64,000 bases of DNA from CAZAAW01 sp964483325 (GTDB taxonomy: Bacteria > Pseudomonadota > Alphaproteobacteria > Rhizobiales > Kaistiaceae). Location of the stretch: the NCBI GenBank assembly GCA_964483325.1, contig CAZAAW010000002.1:62001-126000 (forward strand), written 5' to 3'. The position numbers and the translations under genes are program-made. This document shows, piece after piece, positions 8,392 to 16,589 of the stretch (the stretch's first letter is position 1; every line of letters starts with the position of its first letter). The notes below the pieces were generated by a model. The model ran no database searches, was not told the origin of the DNA, and saw nothing but the letters and a program-made list of their open reading frames with translations.

Positions 8392-9395
8392 GCTGCCAGC
8401 TCCTCCAGGAGAGCCGTGACGCGCTCCGGCGCCAGCTGGTTGAGGCAGTTGGTGTGGCCGAGCGGGCAGGTGCGCTTGAAGCACGGCCGGCAGGACAGCG
8501 ACAGCTCGGCGATGCGCGCCTTTGCCGACAGCGGCGGCGTCATCGCCGGCGAGGTCGAACCATAGACGGCGACGAGCGGCCGGCCGAGAGCCGCCGCGAC
8601 ATGCATTAGCCCCGAATCGTTGGTGACGACGGCCGCCGCGCGGCTGATGAAATCGACCACCTCGAGAAGGTCGGTGGCGCCGCAGAGATTGCGCACGCCG
8701 GTGCCGGCAAGCGCGACGATGTCCTCGCCGACCGCCTTGTCGCGCGGCGACCCCACCACCGCCACCTGCCAGCCGCGCGCCAGCGCGGTGCGGGCGACGG
8801 CGGCGAAATGCCGGGCCGGCCATTGCTTCGCCGGGCCGTATTCGGCGCCCGGGCAGAGAACGAGTATGGGCAAGTCGGGCGAAAAGCCGAAGCGGGCGGC
8901 AAGGGCGGCGGCACGGTCGCTATCGGCCGTCAGCACCGGCGGCTGCACTGCCGGATGGACGTCTCCGGCCCCCTCGCCGAGCGCCACGAAGCGGTCGACA
9001 GTGCGCGGCAAGCTTGTCTTGTCGAGCGAGCGCACGTCGTTGAGGAGGCCGTAACGCATCTCGCCACGATAGCCGCGCCGCCGCCGCGCCCCGGCGAAGA
9101 AGGGCACCAGTGCCGATTTCCACGAGCCGGGCAGCACGATGGCGAGGTCGTAGTGCTCGCGGTGCAGCGCCCGTCCCAGCCTGACGCGGAGGCCGAGATC
9201 GAACCGGTCATGCGCCGTGGCGAGCGCAATCGTGCGGCTGACGCCGGGCATGCGGGCGCCGAGCGCCGCGGTGAAGGGCGGCGCGACAAGGTCGATGGCG
9301 GCGCCGGGGTGACGGGCTGCAAGGCGCGCCACCAGGCTCTGCGCCATCACCATGTCGCCGACCCAGGCCGGAGCGACGACCAGAATGCGTGTCAC
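8388..9395 (-). CDS. waaF: ADP-heptose:LPS heptosyltransferase II
   Basis: This is a 335-residue GT9 family enzyme that transfers L,D-heptose from ADP-heptose to the growing LPS inner core at the cytoplasmic face. Seen: ILVVAPAWVGDMVMAQSLV at the N-terminus, ILVLCPGAEYGPAKQWP in the middle, and the donor-site block TNDSGLMHVAAALGRPLVAVYGSTSP. The C-terminus has a cysteine-rich CRPCFKRTCPLGHTNCLNQL, normal for WaaF. GTG at 9395, seven bases after the hldD stop, is preferred to an upstream ATG inside hldD. It forms an operon with hldD, which makes its donor. Confidence 0.93.
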   Translation of the reverse strand: MTRILVVAPAWVGDMVMAQSLVARLAARHPGAAIDLVAPPFTAALGARMPGVSRTIALATAHDRFDLGLRVRLGRALHREHYDLAIVLPGSWKSALVPFFAGARRRRGYRGEMRYGLLNDVRSLDKTSLPRTVDRFVALGEGAGDVHPAVQPPVLTADSDRAAALAARFGFSPDLPILVLCPGAEYGPAKQWPARHFAAVARTALARGWQVAVVGSPRDKAVGEDIVALAGTGVRNLCGATDLLEVVDFISRAAAVVTNDSGLMHVAAALGRPLVAVYGSTSPAMTPPLSAKARIAELSLSCRPCFKRTCPLGHTNCLNQLAPERVTALLEELAA

Positions 9396-9402
9396 CGAAG
9401 TT

Positions 9403-10377
9403 TCAAGCAGCTGCCTCTCCCAGCGTCGCGTGCACGCCGTCTTCGACGGAGGTGAAGCCGGCATTGTAGCCGGCGGCGCGCAGCCGCGTCAGGTCCGCCT
9501 CGGTGAAGGCCTGGTAGGCGGCACCCAGGTCGCCGGGAAAGGGAATGTATTCGATGCTGCCGCTGCCATGATGGGCGATGACGGCGCGGGCAACGTCGTT
9601 GAAGCTGCGCGAGGCGCCGGTGCCGACATTGTAGACGCCGGAGCGCGGCCGCGCGTCGATGGCCCACAGGTTCACCGCCACCACGTCGCCGACGAAGACG
9701 AAATCGCGCCGCTGCTCGCCGTCGGCATAGCCGTGCGAGCCCTCGAAAAGGCGCACCTTGCCGGTCTCGCGCAGCTGGCGGTGAAAATGGTGCACGACGC
9801 TCGCCATGCGCCCCTTGTGGCCCTCGCGCGGCCCGTAGACGTTGAAGTAGCGCAGGCCAATGACGGGCGCCGCAAGGTCGGCAAGCCGCTTCGCCAGCCA
9901 CTGGTCGAAGACCCATTTCGACCAGCCGTAGACGTTGAGCGGCTGCTCGAAGCCGGCGAATTCGGCGAAGCCGCGCCCCGGTCCGTAGACCGCCGCCGAC
10001 GAGGCATAGACCATCGGCACGCGGTGGGCCTGCGCCCAGGCGAAGAGTTCCTTCGACGCCTCGAAATTGACGTCCATCATGAAGGCGCCGTTCCACTCCG
10101 TGGTGTCGGAGCAGGCGCCCTGGTGGAAGATGCCCTCCACCGGGCCGAGATCGGCGCGATCGCGCAGCAGGGCGCGGAAGCGCTCGCGGTCCAGATAGTC
10201 GGCGATGCGGCAGTCAGCGAGATTGGCGATCTTGTGGCCGTCGGCGAGATCGTCGACGACGAGGATGTCGTCGCAGCCGCGCCCGTTCAGCGCCTTCACA
10301 ATGTTGGAACCGATGAAGCCGGCGCCGCCGGTGACTATGAACAAGGGCACTGATCCGCTTATAGGGTGCTGCTTCAT
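9403..10377 (-). CDS. hldD: ADP-L-glycero-D-manno-heptose 6-epimerase
   Basis: The 324-residue extended short-chain dehydrogenase family protein converts ADP-D,D-heptose to ADP-L,D-heptose, the last step of LPS heptose donor synthesis. Seen: NAD(P)-binding IVTGGAGFIGSNIV, VDDLADGHKIANL, GIFHQGACSDTTEWNG (HldD signature) and the catalytic pair in VYGWSKWVFDQW (Tyr and Lys of YxxxK). GLRYFNVYGPREGHKGRM is also diagnostic. It is transcribed with waaF and is divergent from the sulfotransferase with 53 bases between starts. Confidence 0.95.
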   Translation of the reverse strand: MKQHPISGSVPLFIVTGGAGFIGSNIVKALNGRGCDDILVVDDLADGHKIANLADCRIADYLDRERFRALLRDRADLGPVEGIFHQGACSDTTEWNGAFMMDVNFEASKELFAWAQAHRVPMVYASSAAVYGPGRGFAEFAGFEQPLNVYGWSKWVFDQWLAKRLADLAAPVIGLRYFNVYGPREGHKGRMASVVHHFHRQLRETGKVRLFEGSHGYADGEQRRDFVFVGDVVAVNLWAIDARPRSGVYNVGTGASRSFNDVARAVIAHHGSGSIEYIPFPGDLGAAYQAFTEADLTRLRAAGYNAGFTSVEDGVHATLGEAAA

Positions 10378-10430
10378 GCCGGTGCGGGCGGCCCGGGGTC
10401 AAGGCGCCGCCACGAGGGAGAGGGAAAGCG

Positions 10431-11303
10431 ATGGGGCCAGACGACGGAACGCCGACCGCCGGCGGCGATCCTTTTGCCGACCTGCGCCGGGAACTCGCCC
10501 GCTTCGGGCCGCCCATCGTCGTCTTCAACAAATCGCATTCCGGCAGCCGTGTCCTGGCGCAGCTGCTGCTCGACCAGGGCGTCTATCTCGGCTCCGACAT
10601 CAACGAATCGAACGATTCGCTCGACATCCTGGCGATCTTCCAGTCGGTGGTGCTGCAGCATTATCCCGACTACCAGGGGCTGTTCCGCAATCCCGATCCG
10701 GCCCTGGTGGCGCTCATCCGCGAAAGGCTGCTGGCGCATCTTTCCGGCTTCCCGGGCGGCCGCTGGGGCTGGAAGCTCTGCGAAACGACCTACATCCTGC
10801 CGCTGATCGCCCATCTCTTCCCGGAGGCGCATTACCTCCATCTCGTCCGCGACGGCCGCGACGTCGCCTTCAGCAATCACGTCGCGCCCTACACGCCCCT
10901 GTGGCGCAAGGTCTATTTCAACACCGATCGCCTCAGCCGCTGGCACGGTCTGCCGCTCAGCCGCGGGCCGTATCGGGTAATGCCGCCGCTCTACAATGCC
11001 CGCCACTGGGCCAACATGGTGACGATCGGCCGGGCCTTCGGCTCGATGATGGGCCGGCGCTACATGGAGATCCGATACGAGGACCTGGTCCTCGACTTCC
11101 GCGCCGCGGCGGCGCGGGTGCTGGCTTTTCTCCAGATCACCCCCGACGAAGCCGGGCTTGCGCGCCTGGAGGCGACGCTGCGGCCGGCGGTGGGGAAATA
11201 CCGGCGCAAGTCCAAATTCATGCTCTGGCTGGCGATGCGCGAGCTGGAGCCGACCCTGGCTTCCTTCGGCTACGGCCCGCGTGGGGGTGGAGAACAATCC
11301 TGA
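10431..11303 (+). CDS. Sulfotransferase family protein
   Basis: The 290-residue protein shows both PAPS-binding signatures of sulfotransferases: a 5'-phosphosulfate loop NKSHSGSRVLAQLL (about residues 36-49) and a 3'-phosphate site YLHLVRDGRDVAFS near residue 137. Known: this fold moves sulfate from PAPS to hydroxyl or amino groups of sugars or lipids. No membrane helix is evident, so it should be cytoplasmic. It overlaps the TylF paralogue downstream by CTGA, which couples sulfation and methylation genetically. Inference: it sulfates a sugar of the LPS or capsule. No APS kinase or PAPS synthase gene is in the window. Confidence 0.82.
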   Translation: MGPDDGTPTAGGDPFADLRRELARFGPPIVVFNKSHSGSRVLAQLLLDQGVYLGSDINESNDSLDILAIFQSVVLQHYPDYQGLFRNPDPALVALIRERLLAHLSGFPGGRWGWKLCETTYILPLIAHLFPEAHYLHLVRDGRDVAFSNHVAPYTPLWRKVYFNTDRLSRWHGLPLSRGPYRVMPPLYNARHWANMVTIGRAFGSMMGRRYMEIRYEDLVLDFRAAAARVLAFLQITPDEAGLARLEATLRPAVGKYRRKSKFMLWLAMRELEPTLASFGYGPRGGGEQS

Positions 11304-12067
11304 CCGGAACGACGGACCTTCGGGCGCGCTATCTCGACCTTCTCGAGAAGAGCGTCGGCAACGCCATCTATGGCGAGAGCGTCATCGAGCGGCGCTGGCG
11401 GGCGCTGCTGCAGCGCCTGCGCCATCCCTATCTGACCCGCCGCGGCGCCTTCAAATGGCCGGGCAAGGCCCATTCGATGATCGGCCCGAAGCGCCTGCGC
11501 AATGTCCGCTTGCTGGCGGAACAGGCGCTGCAGGACGACGTGCCGGGCGATTTCATCGAGACCGGCATCTGGCGCGGCGGCGCCTGCATCCTGATGCGTG
11601 GGGTGCTTGCCGCGCATGGCGATACGGTGCGCAAGGTCTATTGCGCCGATTCCTTCAACGGCCTGCCGCCGCCCAAGCCCGGCGAATTCCCCAAGGACGC
11701 GAGCGACCGCCTGCATGCCTTTGCCGAGCTCGCCATCCCGCAGGAGGTGGTTCAGCGCAATTTCGCCGCCTATGATCTCCTCGACGAGCAGGTCGTCTTC
11801 GTCCCCGGCCTCTTCCAGGACACGCTGCCGAAGCTCAGCGTGCCGCGCTTCGCGCTGATCCGCCTCGACGGCGACATGTACGAATCGACGATCGTCGCGC
11901 TGGAGAATCTCTACCCGCGGCTGTCGCCGGGCGGCTTCGCCATCATCGACGATTATGGCGGCATCGCCGCCTGCCGCGCCGCGGTGCATGACTATCTCGA
12001 CGCCCACGGCCTGAAGCCGGAGATCGCCGTGATCGACCAGACCGGCGTCTGGTGGCGGAAGGACTAA
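11300..12067 (+). CDS. TylF/MycF-type sugar O-methyltransferase, paralogue 2 (likely CTG start)
   Basis: The coding frame begins after the sulfotransferase stop and has no ATG, GTG or TTG in a sensible place. A CTG at 11300, overlapping the upstream TGA as CTGA and lying seven bases after GGAG, gives 255 residues and an N-terminus aligned with paralogue 1. Seen: DFIETGIWRGGACILMRG, RLDGDMYESTIVALENLY and AIIDDYGG, almost identical blocks to the 1579-2340 protein, plus a shared HSMIGPKRL segment. Inference: both methylate related sugars, with different acceptors. Its stop overlaps the convergent glycosyltransferase stop (CTAA, 12064-12067). Confidence 0.82.
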   Translation: MTGTTDLRARYLDLLEKSVGNAIYGESVIERRWRALLQRLRHPYLTRRGAFKWPGKAHSMIGPKRLRNVRLLAEQALQDDVPGDFIETGIWRGGACILMRGVLAAHGDTVRKVYCADSFNGLPPPKPGEFPKDASDRLHAFAELAIPQEVVQRNFAAYDLLDEQVVFVPGLFQDTLPKLSVPRFALIRLDGDMYESTIVALENLYPRLSPGGFAIIDDYGGIAACRAAVHDYLDAHGLKPEIAVIDQTGVWWRKD

Positions 12068-13200
12068 ACGCCCGACAGAGACCGCCAGGCGTTGGCGTCG
12101 GCCGCCGCCTCGATGAGGTCGCAGGCGCGGTCGAGGCCGGAGAAGAGCGCCGGGTCGTCGCCGAAACCGGCGAGCGCTGCTGACCAGGCGGCGCAGGTGG
12201 CGGCATCGGCCCGCCGCGCCATGGCGTCGAAGGCCGGCTGGGCGAAGGGCTCCGGGATGGCGAGGCCGCCGCCCGAGGCCGCCACGTAAGGACTGTAGCC
12301 GCAGGCGGCGCTGGCGATGGCCGGCAGGCCGTTGACCAGCGCCTCCAGGATCACCGTACCGGTGACGTCGGCGCGCGCCGGGTGCATCAGCACATCGGCA
12401 AGGGCAAGGAGGCGCGGCAGCTCCTCCGGCCCGGCAAAGCCGGCGAAGCGGATGCGGCTGAGTGTGCCGTTCCGCGACGCGGCGACGCGTATGGCGCGCA
12501 GCGACGGCGCGGCCGGCTCGGGCCCGACGACGAGCAGCGTCGCCTCCGGGACGGCGGCCAGTGCCTCCACGACGCGGTCGAGCCCCTTGATGCGCGGCTG
12601 CAGGCCGATCCACAGCCAGACCGGCCCGTCCGGCAGGCCGCGCTCGGCACGGAGGCGCCGGCGCGTGTCCGCAGCGCGGAGGCCCGGCTGGTGGCGGCGC
12701 GGCTCGACAGTCGGCGGCAGGATGGCCAGCCTGTCGCGTGGCGTGCCATGGACGGCCTCGTAGGTGGCGATCTGCGGGGCGCTGAGGCCGATGATGCGCG
12801 TCCCGCTGCCCCTGCCGAAACAGGCGCGCTCCAGCGCCGCGAAGGTGCGATAGCGCGGCGACAGGCGGGCGAGCGGCGACCGGTGGGTAGCGATGAAGCT
12901 CGGGTCGGCGCAATAGAGGACGTCGAGCCCCGGCATGCGCTTGAAGCCGACGACGCGGTCGAAGCGGCCGGCCGTCGCGGCGGCGAAAGCGGCGGCGAAC
13001 TGCGCTTCGCGGCGATGGTTGGAGGCGCCGGATGCCGCCAGGCGGACCGTCGCGATGCCGGCCGGGGCCGTGGCAAGGCCGGCCGAAGCGTAGAGCGTCA
13101 CGGCATGGCCGCGGCCCTCGAGGCGTTCCGCCAGGGAGAGGCAGTTCTGCTCCAGTCCGCCGGCCGGTACCAGGCGCGGTATGCCGAGGGCGATCCGCAT
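12064..13200 (-). CDS. waaG: WaaG-like LPS core glycosyltransferase (GT4)
   Basis: The 378-residue GT-B enzyme has an acceptor-side start RLVPAGGLEQNCLSLAERL and the block FKRMPGLDVLYCADPSF followed by LSPRYRTFAALERACFG, closely matching the E. coli glucosyltransferase I (WaaG/RfaG) pattern. The donor side shows LWIGLQPRIKGLDRVVEAL and EALVNGLPAIASAACGYSPYV, the EX7E-type region of GT4 enzymes. Known: WaaG adds the first outer-core hexose to heptose II. It follows kdsB by six bases on the minus strand. The name is a homology call; the sugar in this organism may differ. Confidence 0.8.
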   Translation of the reverse strand: MRIALGIPRLVPAGGLEQNCLSLAERLEGRGHAVTLYASAGLATAPAGIATVRLAASGASNHRREAQFAAAFAAATAGRFDRVVGFKRMPGLDVLYCADPSFIATHRSPLARLSPRYRTFAALERACFGRGSGTRIIGLSAPQIATYEAVHGTPRDRLAILPPTVEPRRHQPGLRAADTRRRLRAERGLPDGPVWLWIGLQPRIKGLDRVVEALAAVPEATLLVVGPEPAAPSLRAIRVAASRNGTLSRIRFAGFAGPEELPRLLALADVLMHPARADVTGTVILEALVNGLPAIASAACGYSPYVAASGGGLAIPEPFAQPAFDAMARRADAATCAAWSAALAGFGDDPALFSGLDRACDLIEAAADANAWRSLSGV

Positions 13201-13206
13201 CGCCGC

Positions 13207-14007
13207 TCAGGCGAGGCCCATGGCGGCGAGATAGGCTTCGATGCGCGGCACGTCCTCCGGATTGTTGAGCTCCCAGAACGACCGGCCGCGGCTCTCCACC
13301 TCGACGGTGCGGATCTTCCAGCCGGCTTCGAGAAAGCGCAGCTGCTCCAGGCCCTCCAGGGTTTCCAGCGGCGACGGCTGCCAGCCGGCATAGGCCTCCA
13401 GCGCGGCGGGCCGGTAGGCGTAGAGGCCGACATGGTGGAACACCGGCACTTCGCCGCCGACGATGGCGCGGCCATTGGTGAAGGGGATGACCTCCTTGGA
13501 GAAATAAAGCGCGTCGCCATTGCCGGCGCGTACCGCTGTGGTGGCGCCGACCCGGCCGGCTTTCCGGTCGTCGAGGAAATGGCGGAGGCTTGCCTCGTCG
13601 CAGCGGAGGACCGGCGTCGCCACCTGGATATCGGGATCGCCGGCCATGGCGGCGATCAGCGCCTCGACGAACCAGGGCGGCGTCAGCGGCGCATCGCCCT
13701 GCAGGTTGATCACCGTCCGGCTGGTGATGCCGAGCCGGCGCACCGCCTCTGCCACCCGCTCCGTACCGTTGCGGCAGTCCGGGGAGGTCATGACAGTTTC
13801 GGCGCCGATACGCTCCGCCTCTGCCGCGATCCTGTCATCGTCGGTGGCGACAAGGATGCGCCCGACGCCAGGGACGGCGCGCGCCGCCGCAACGCTGCGC
13901 GCCAGCAGCGTCTGCGGCACGCCGCCGGCGCCCCTGAGCATTGCCAGGGGCTTGCCCGGGTAGCGGCTCGACTGGTAGCGGGCGGGGATAACGATGGTGA
14001 CGGACAT
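13207..14007 (-). CDS. kdsB: 3-deoxy-manno-octulosonate cytidylyltransferase
   Basis: KdsB activates Kdo to CMP-Kdo for lipid A-Kdo assembly in the cytoplasm. The 266-residue protein shows VTIVIPARYQSSRYPGKPL (nucleotide loop), LVATDDDRIAAEAE, MTSPDCRNGTERVAEA, VINLQGDAPL (metal-binding Asp) and VFHHVGLYAYRPAALEAY, all KdsB landmarks. ATG 14007 gives the usual N-terminus; in-frame ATGs at 14022 and 14049 are possible but have no better ribosome site. It heads a two-gene unit with the WaaG-like gene and is divergent from kdsD, the gene for an earlier Kdo step. Confidence 0.95.
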   Translation of the reverse strand: MSVTIVIPARYQSSRYPGKPLAMLRGAGGVPQTLLARSVAAARAVPGVGRILVATDDDRIAAEAERIGAETVMTSPDCRNGTERVAEAVRRLGITSRTVINLQGDAPLTPPWFVEALIAAMAGDPDIQVATPVLRCDEASLRHFLDDRKAGRVGATTAVRAGNGDALYFSKEVIPFTNGRAIVGGEVPVFHHVGLYAYRPAALEAYAGWQPSPLETLEGLEQLRFLEAGWKIRTVEVESRGRSFWELNNPEDVPRIEAYLAAMGLA

Positions 14008-14118
14008 GGCAGCAGTGGACATGGCAGAACTGCGCGACAGGAGGAGCACCGGCAGCGGAGACCGCGCAATTGCGCCGGCTTCGGTCTATGATGACGGCCC
14101 CGTTCCGGAGCATCTAGC

Positions 14119-15135
14119 ATGAACCGCCCGCAAGTGCCGCCGGCCATTGTGCCGGCGCTCGATCCCGAAGACGCCGTCCGCCGGGCGCGCGATATCCTCG
14201 CCCAGGAAAGCGAGGGCATGGCGCTGCTGTCGGAGGCGCTCGACGGCTCGCTGGCGGCGGCGATCGAGGTGATCGAGGCGCGCACCGGCGACGGGCGGTC
14301 CGGGCGCCTCGTCGTCACCGGCGTCGGCAAGTCGGGCCATATCGGCGCCAAGCTGGCCGCGACCTTCGCCTCGACCGGGACGCCGTCCTTCTACGTGCAT
14401 GCCGCCGAGGCGGCGCATGGCGATCTCGGCATGATCGTCGCCGCCGACGTGGTGCTGGCAATCTCCAATTCCGGCGATACGCGCGAGCTGTTTCCGGTGC
14501 TCGACTATTGCCGCACCGTCGGGGTGCCGGTGATCGCCATCACCACCCAGCGCGACAGTCGCCTCGGCAAGCAGGCGACGGTGCTGCTGCGCCTGCCGCG
14601 CGTCACCGAGGTGTGTCCCAACAATCTGGCGCCGACCACCTCGGCGCTGATCACCATGGCGCTCGGCCATGTCCTCGCCGTGCTGCTGATGGACAGGCGC
14701 TCCTTCGCCGACACCGACTATGCGCAGTTCCATCCGGGCGGGAAGCTCGGTCTCAGCCTGGCGACGGTGAAGCGCTACATCGACGAATACGGCGCCGACG
14801 TGCCGTCGGTGGCGCCGGAGACGCCGATGCGCGACGTCATCGGCGCGGTGACGCATGGCCGCAAGGGCTGCGTCGTCGTCCTCGGCCCGGAAAAGACGCT
14901 GCGCGGCCTCATCACGGAGGGGGACCTGCGCCGCGCCTATGACGCCGACATGTTCAGCAAGCGCGCCGCCGACATCATGACGCCGCGCCCGGTGACGGTG
15001 ACGCCGCAGGACCTGATGCGCGACGCCATCGCGCTGATGAAGGACCGGCGCATCGCCAATATCATCGTCGTCGACGGCGAGCGCGTCATCGACGTCCTCG
15101 ACACCAAGGACCTCATGCAGCGCGGCTATCTCTAG
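14119..15135 (+). CDS. kdsD: D-arabinose 5-phosphate isomerase (KpsF/GutQ family)
   Basis: The 338-residue enzyme isomerises ribulose 5-phosphate to arabinose 5-phosphate, the first committed step of Kdo synthesis. Seen: a SIS domain with RLVVTGVGKSGHIGAKLAAT, VLAISNSGDTRE and CPNNLAPTTSALITMALG, the substrate segment YAQFHPGGKLG, then two CBS domains (MRDVIGAVTHGRKGCVVVL and MRDAIALMKDRRIANIIVV). All family landmarks are intact. It is divergent from kdsB with about 110 bases between starts, so the two Kdo genes may share control. Confidence 0.95.
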   Translation: MNRPQVPPAIVPALDPEDAVRRARDILAQESEGMALLSEALDGSLAAAIEVIEARTGDGRSGRLVVTGVGKSGHIGAKLAATFASTGTPSFYVHAAEAAHGDLGMIVAADVVLAISNSGDTRELFPVLDYCRTVGVPVIAITTQRDSRLGKQATVLLRLPRVTEVCPNNLAPTTSALITMALGHVLAVLLMDRRSFADTDYAQFHPGGKLGLSLATVKRYIDEYGADVPSVAPETPMRDVIGAVTHGRKGCVVVLGPEKTLRGLITEGDLRRAYDADMFSKRAADIMTPRPVTVTPQDLMRDAIALMKDRRIANIIVVDGERVIDVLDTKDLMQRGYL

Positions 15136-15179
15136 CCGCCGGAAGAGACCTTCACCGGTCGCACCCGCAGGAGCCGCTC

Positions 15180-16589
15180 ATGACCCTGGCTGCGACGTCT
15201 GCCGTGCCGCAGCATGCCACCCGCCGCGGCATCGGCGCCTGGCTGCTGTTCGACTGGGCGGCGCAGCCCTTCTTCACGCTCATCACGACCTTCGTCTTCG
15301 CGCCCTATTTCGCCTCGGCGGTCGCCGCCGATCCGGTCGCCGGCCAGGCCATCTGGGGCTTCGCGGCCGCCGCGGCCGGGATCGGCATCGCCCTCCTGTC
15401 GCCGGTGCTGGGCGCCATCGCCGATGCCAGCGGCCGGCGCAAGCCGTGGATCGGCGCCTTCTCGGTGCTGCTGGTGGCCGGCGCGGCAGCGCTGTGGTTC
15501 GTCGTGCCGGACGGCGGTCCGGCGGTCGTCGCGCTCGCCCTCGGCGCCTATATCGTCGCAGCGCTCGGCGCCGAGTTCGCCACAGTCTTCAACAACGCCA
15601 TGATCCCCGACCTCGTGGCGCCGTCGCGGGTCGGTCGCCTGTCGGGAACCGGCTGGGCGGTCGGCTATCTCGGCGGTCTCGTCAGCCTGGTGGTGACGCT
15701 GGGGCTGCTGGTCGCCAGCCCGGAGACCGGCCGGACCCTGCTCGGCCTGCCGCCGCTTTTCGGCCTCGACCCGGCCAGCCATGGCGGCGACCGCGCCGCC
15801 GGGCCGCTGACGGCGCTCTGGTACGTCGTCTTCGTGCTGCCGCTGTTCCTGTTCACGCCCGACACACCGCGGCGCATGGCGGTGCGCCCGGCCATCCGCG
15901 CCGGCCTGGCGCAGCTGCGGGCGACGCTCGCCGACCTGCCGGGGCATGCCAATGCGGTGCGCTTTCTCCTGGCGCATATGGTCTATGCCGACGGGCTCGT
16001 GGCGCTCTTCGCCCTTGGCGGCGTCTATGCCGCCGGCGTCTTCGGCTGGTCGACGACCGAGCTCGGCCTGTTCGGCATCCTGCTCACCGTCACCGGCACG
16101 ATCGGGGCGCTGATCGGCGGCCGTCTCGACGATCGGCTCGGCCCCAAGCCGGTCATCCTTGGCGCGCTGGTGGTGCTGGCACTGGCAAGTGTCGCGGTGC
16201 TGTCGATCGACCGCGGCCATGTCGGCTTCGTCATCCCGGTGGCGCCGCCGGCGGATGGCGGCGGGCTCTTCGCCTCGCTCGGCGAGCGCGTCTACTTGGC
16301 GCTGGGCGCCGTCATCGGCGCCGTCGCCGGCCCGCTGCAAGCGGCCAGCCGGACGATGATGGTGCGCGTCGCGCCGCGCGAGCGCATGACGCAGTTCTTC
16401 GGCCTGCAGGCCCTGTCCGGCAAGATGACGAGCTTCATCGGTCCGCTGTCGGTCGGCGCCCTGACGGCGCTGTCCGGCAGCCAGCGTGTCGGCATCGCCG
16501 CGCTGGTGGCGTTCTTCGTGGTCGGCGCGCTGCTGCTCCTGCCGGTGCGCGCCGGCAGTGTCAGTGCAGGAAGTGCCGCATCCCGGTGA
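15180..16589 (+). CDS. MFS transporter, UMF1/Atg22-like family
   Basis: The 469-residue membrane protein has about twelve hydrophobic helices and the N-terminal GAWLLFDWAAQPFFTLITTF characteristic of the UMF1 family, whose eukaryotic relatives are Atg22 vacuolar amino-acid exporters. Between helices 2 and 3 is the MFS loop ADASGRRKPWIGAF. GCAGGAG lies just before the ATG. Bacterial substrates of this family are not established. The last 29 bases overlap the 3' end of convergent purH, so the two C-termini are encoded on both strands there. Confidence 0.85.
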   Translation: MTLAATSAVPQHATRRGIGAWLLFDWAAQPFFTLITTFVFAPYFASAVAADPVAGQAIWGFAAAAAGIGIALLSPVLGAIADASGRRKPWIGAFSVLLVAGAAALWFVVPDGGPAVVALALGAYIVAALGAEFATVFNNAMIPDLVAPSRVGRLSGTGWAVGYLGGLVSLVVTLGLLVASPETGRTLLGLPPLFGLDPASHGGDRAAGPLTALWYVVFVLPLFLFTPDTPRRMAVRPAIRAGLAQLRATLADLPGHANAVRFLLAHMVYADGLVALFALGGVYAAGVFGWSTTELGLFGILLTVTGTIGALIGGRLDDRLGPKPVILGALVVLALASVAVLSIDRGHVGFVIPVAPPADGGGLFASLGERVYLALGAVIGAVAGPLQAASRTMMVRVAPRERMTQFFGLQALSGKMTSFIGPLSVGALTALSGSQRVGIAALVAFFVVGALLLLPVRAGSVSAGSAASR

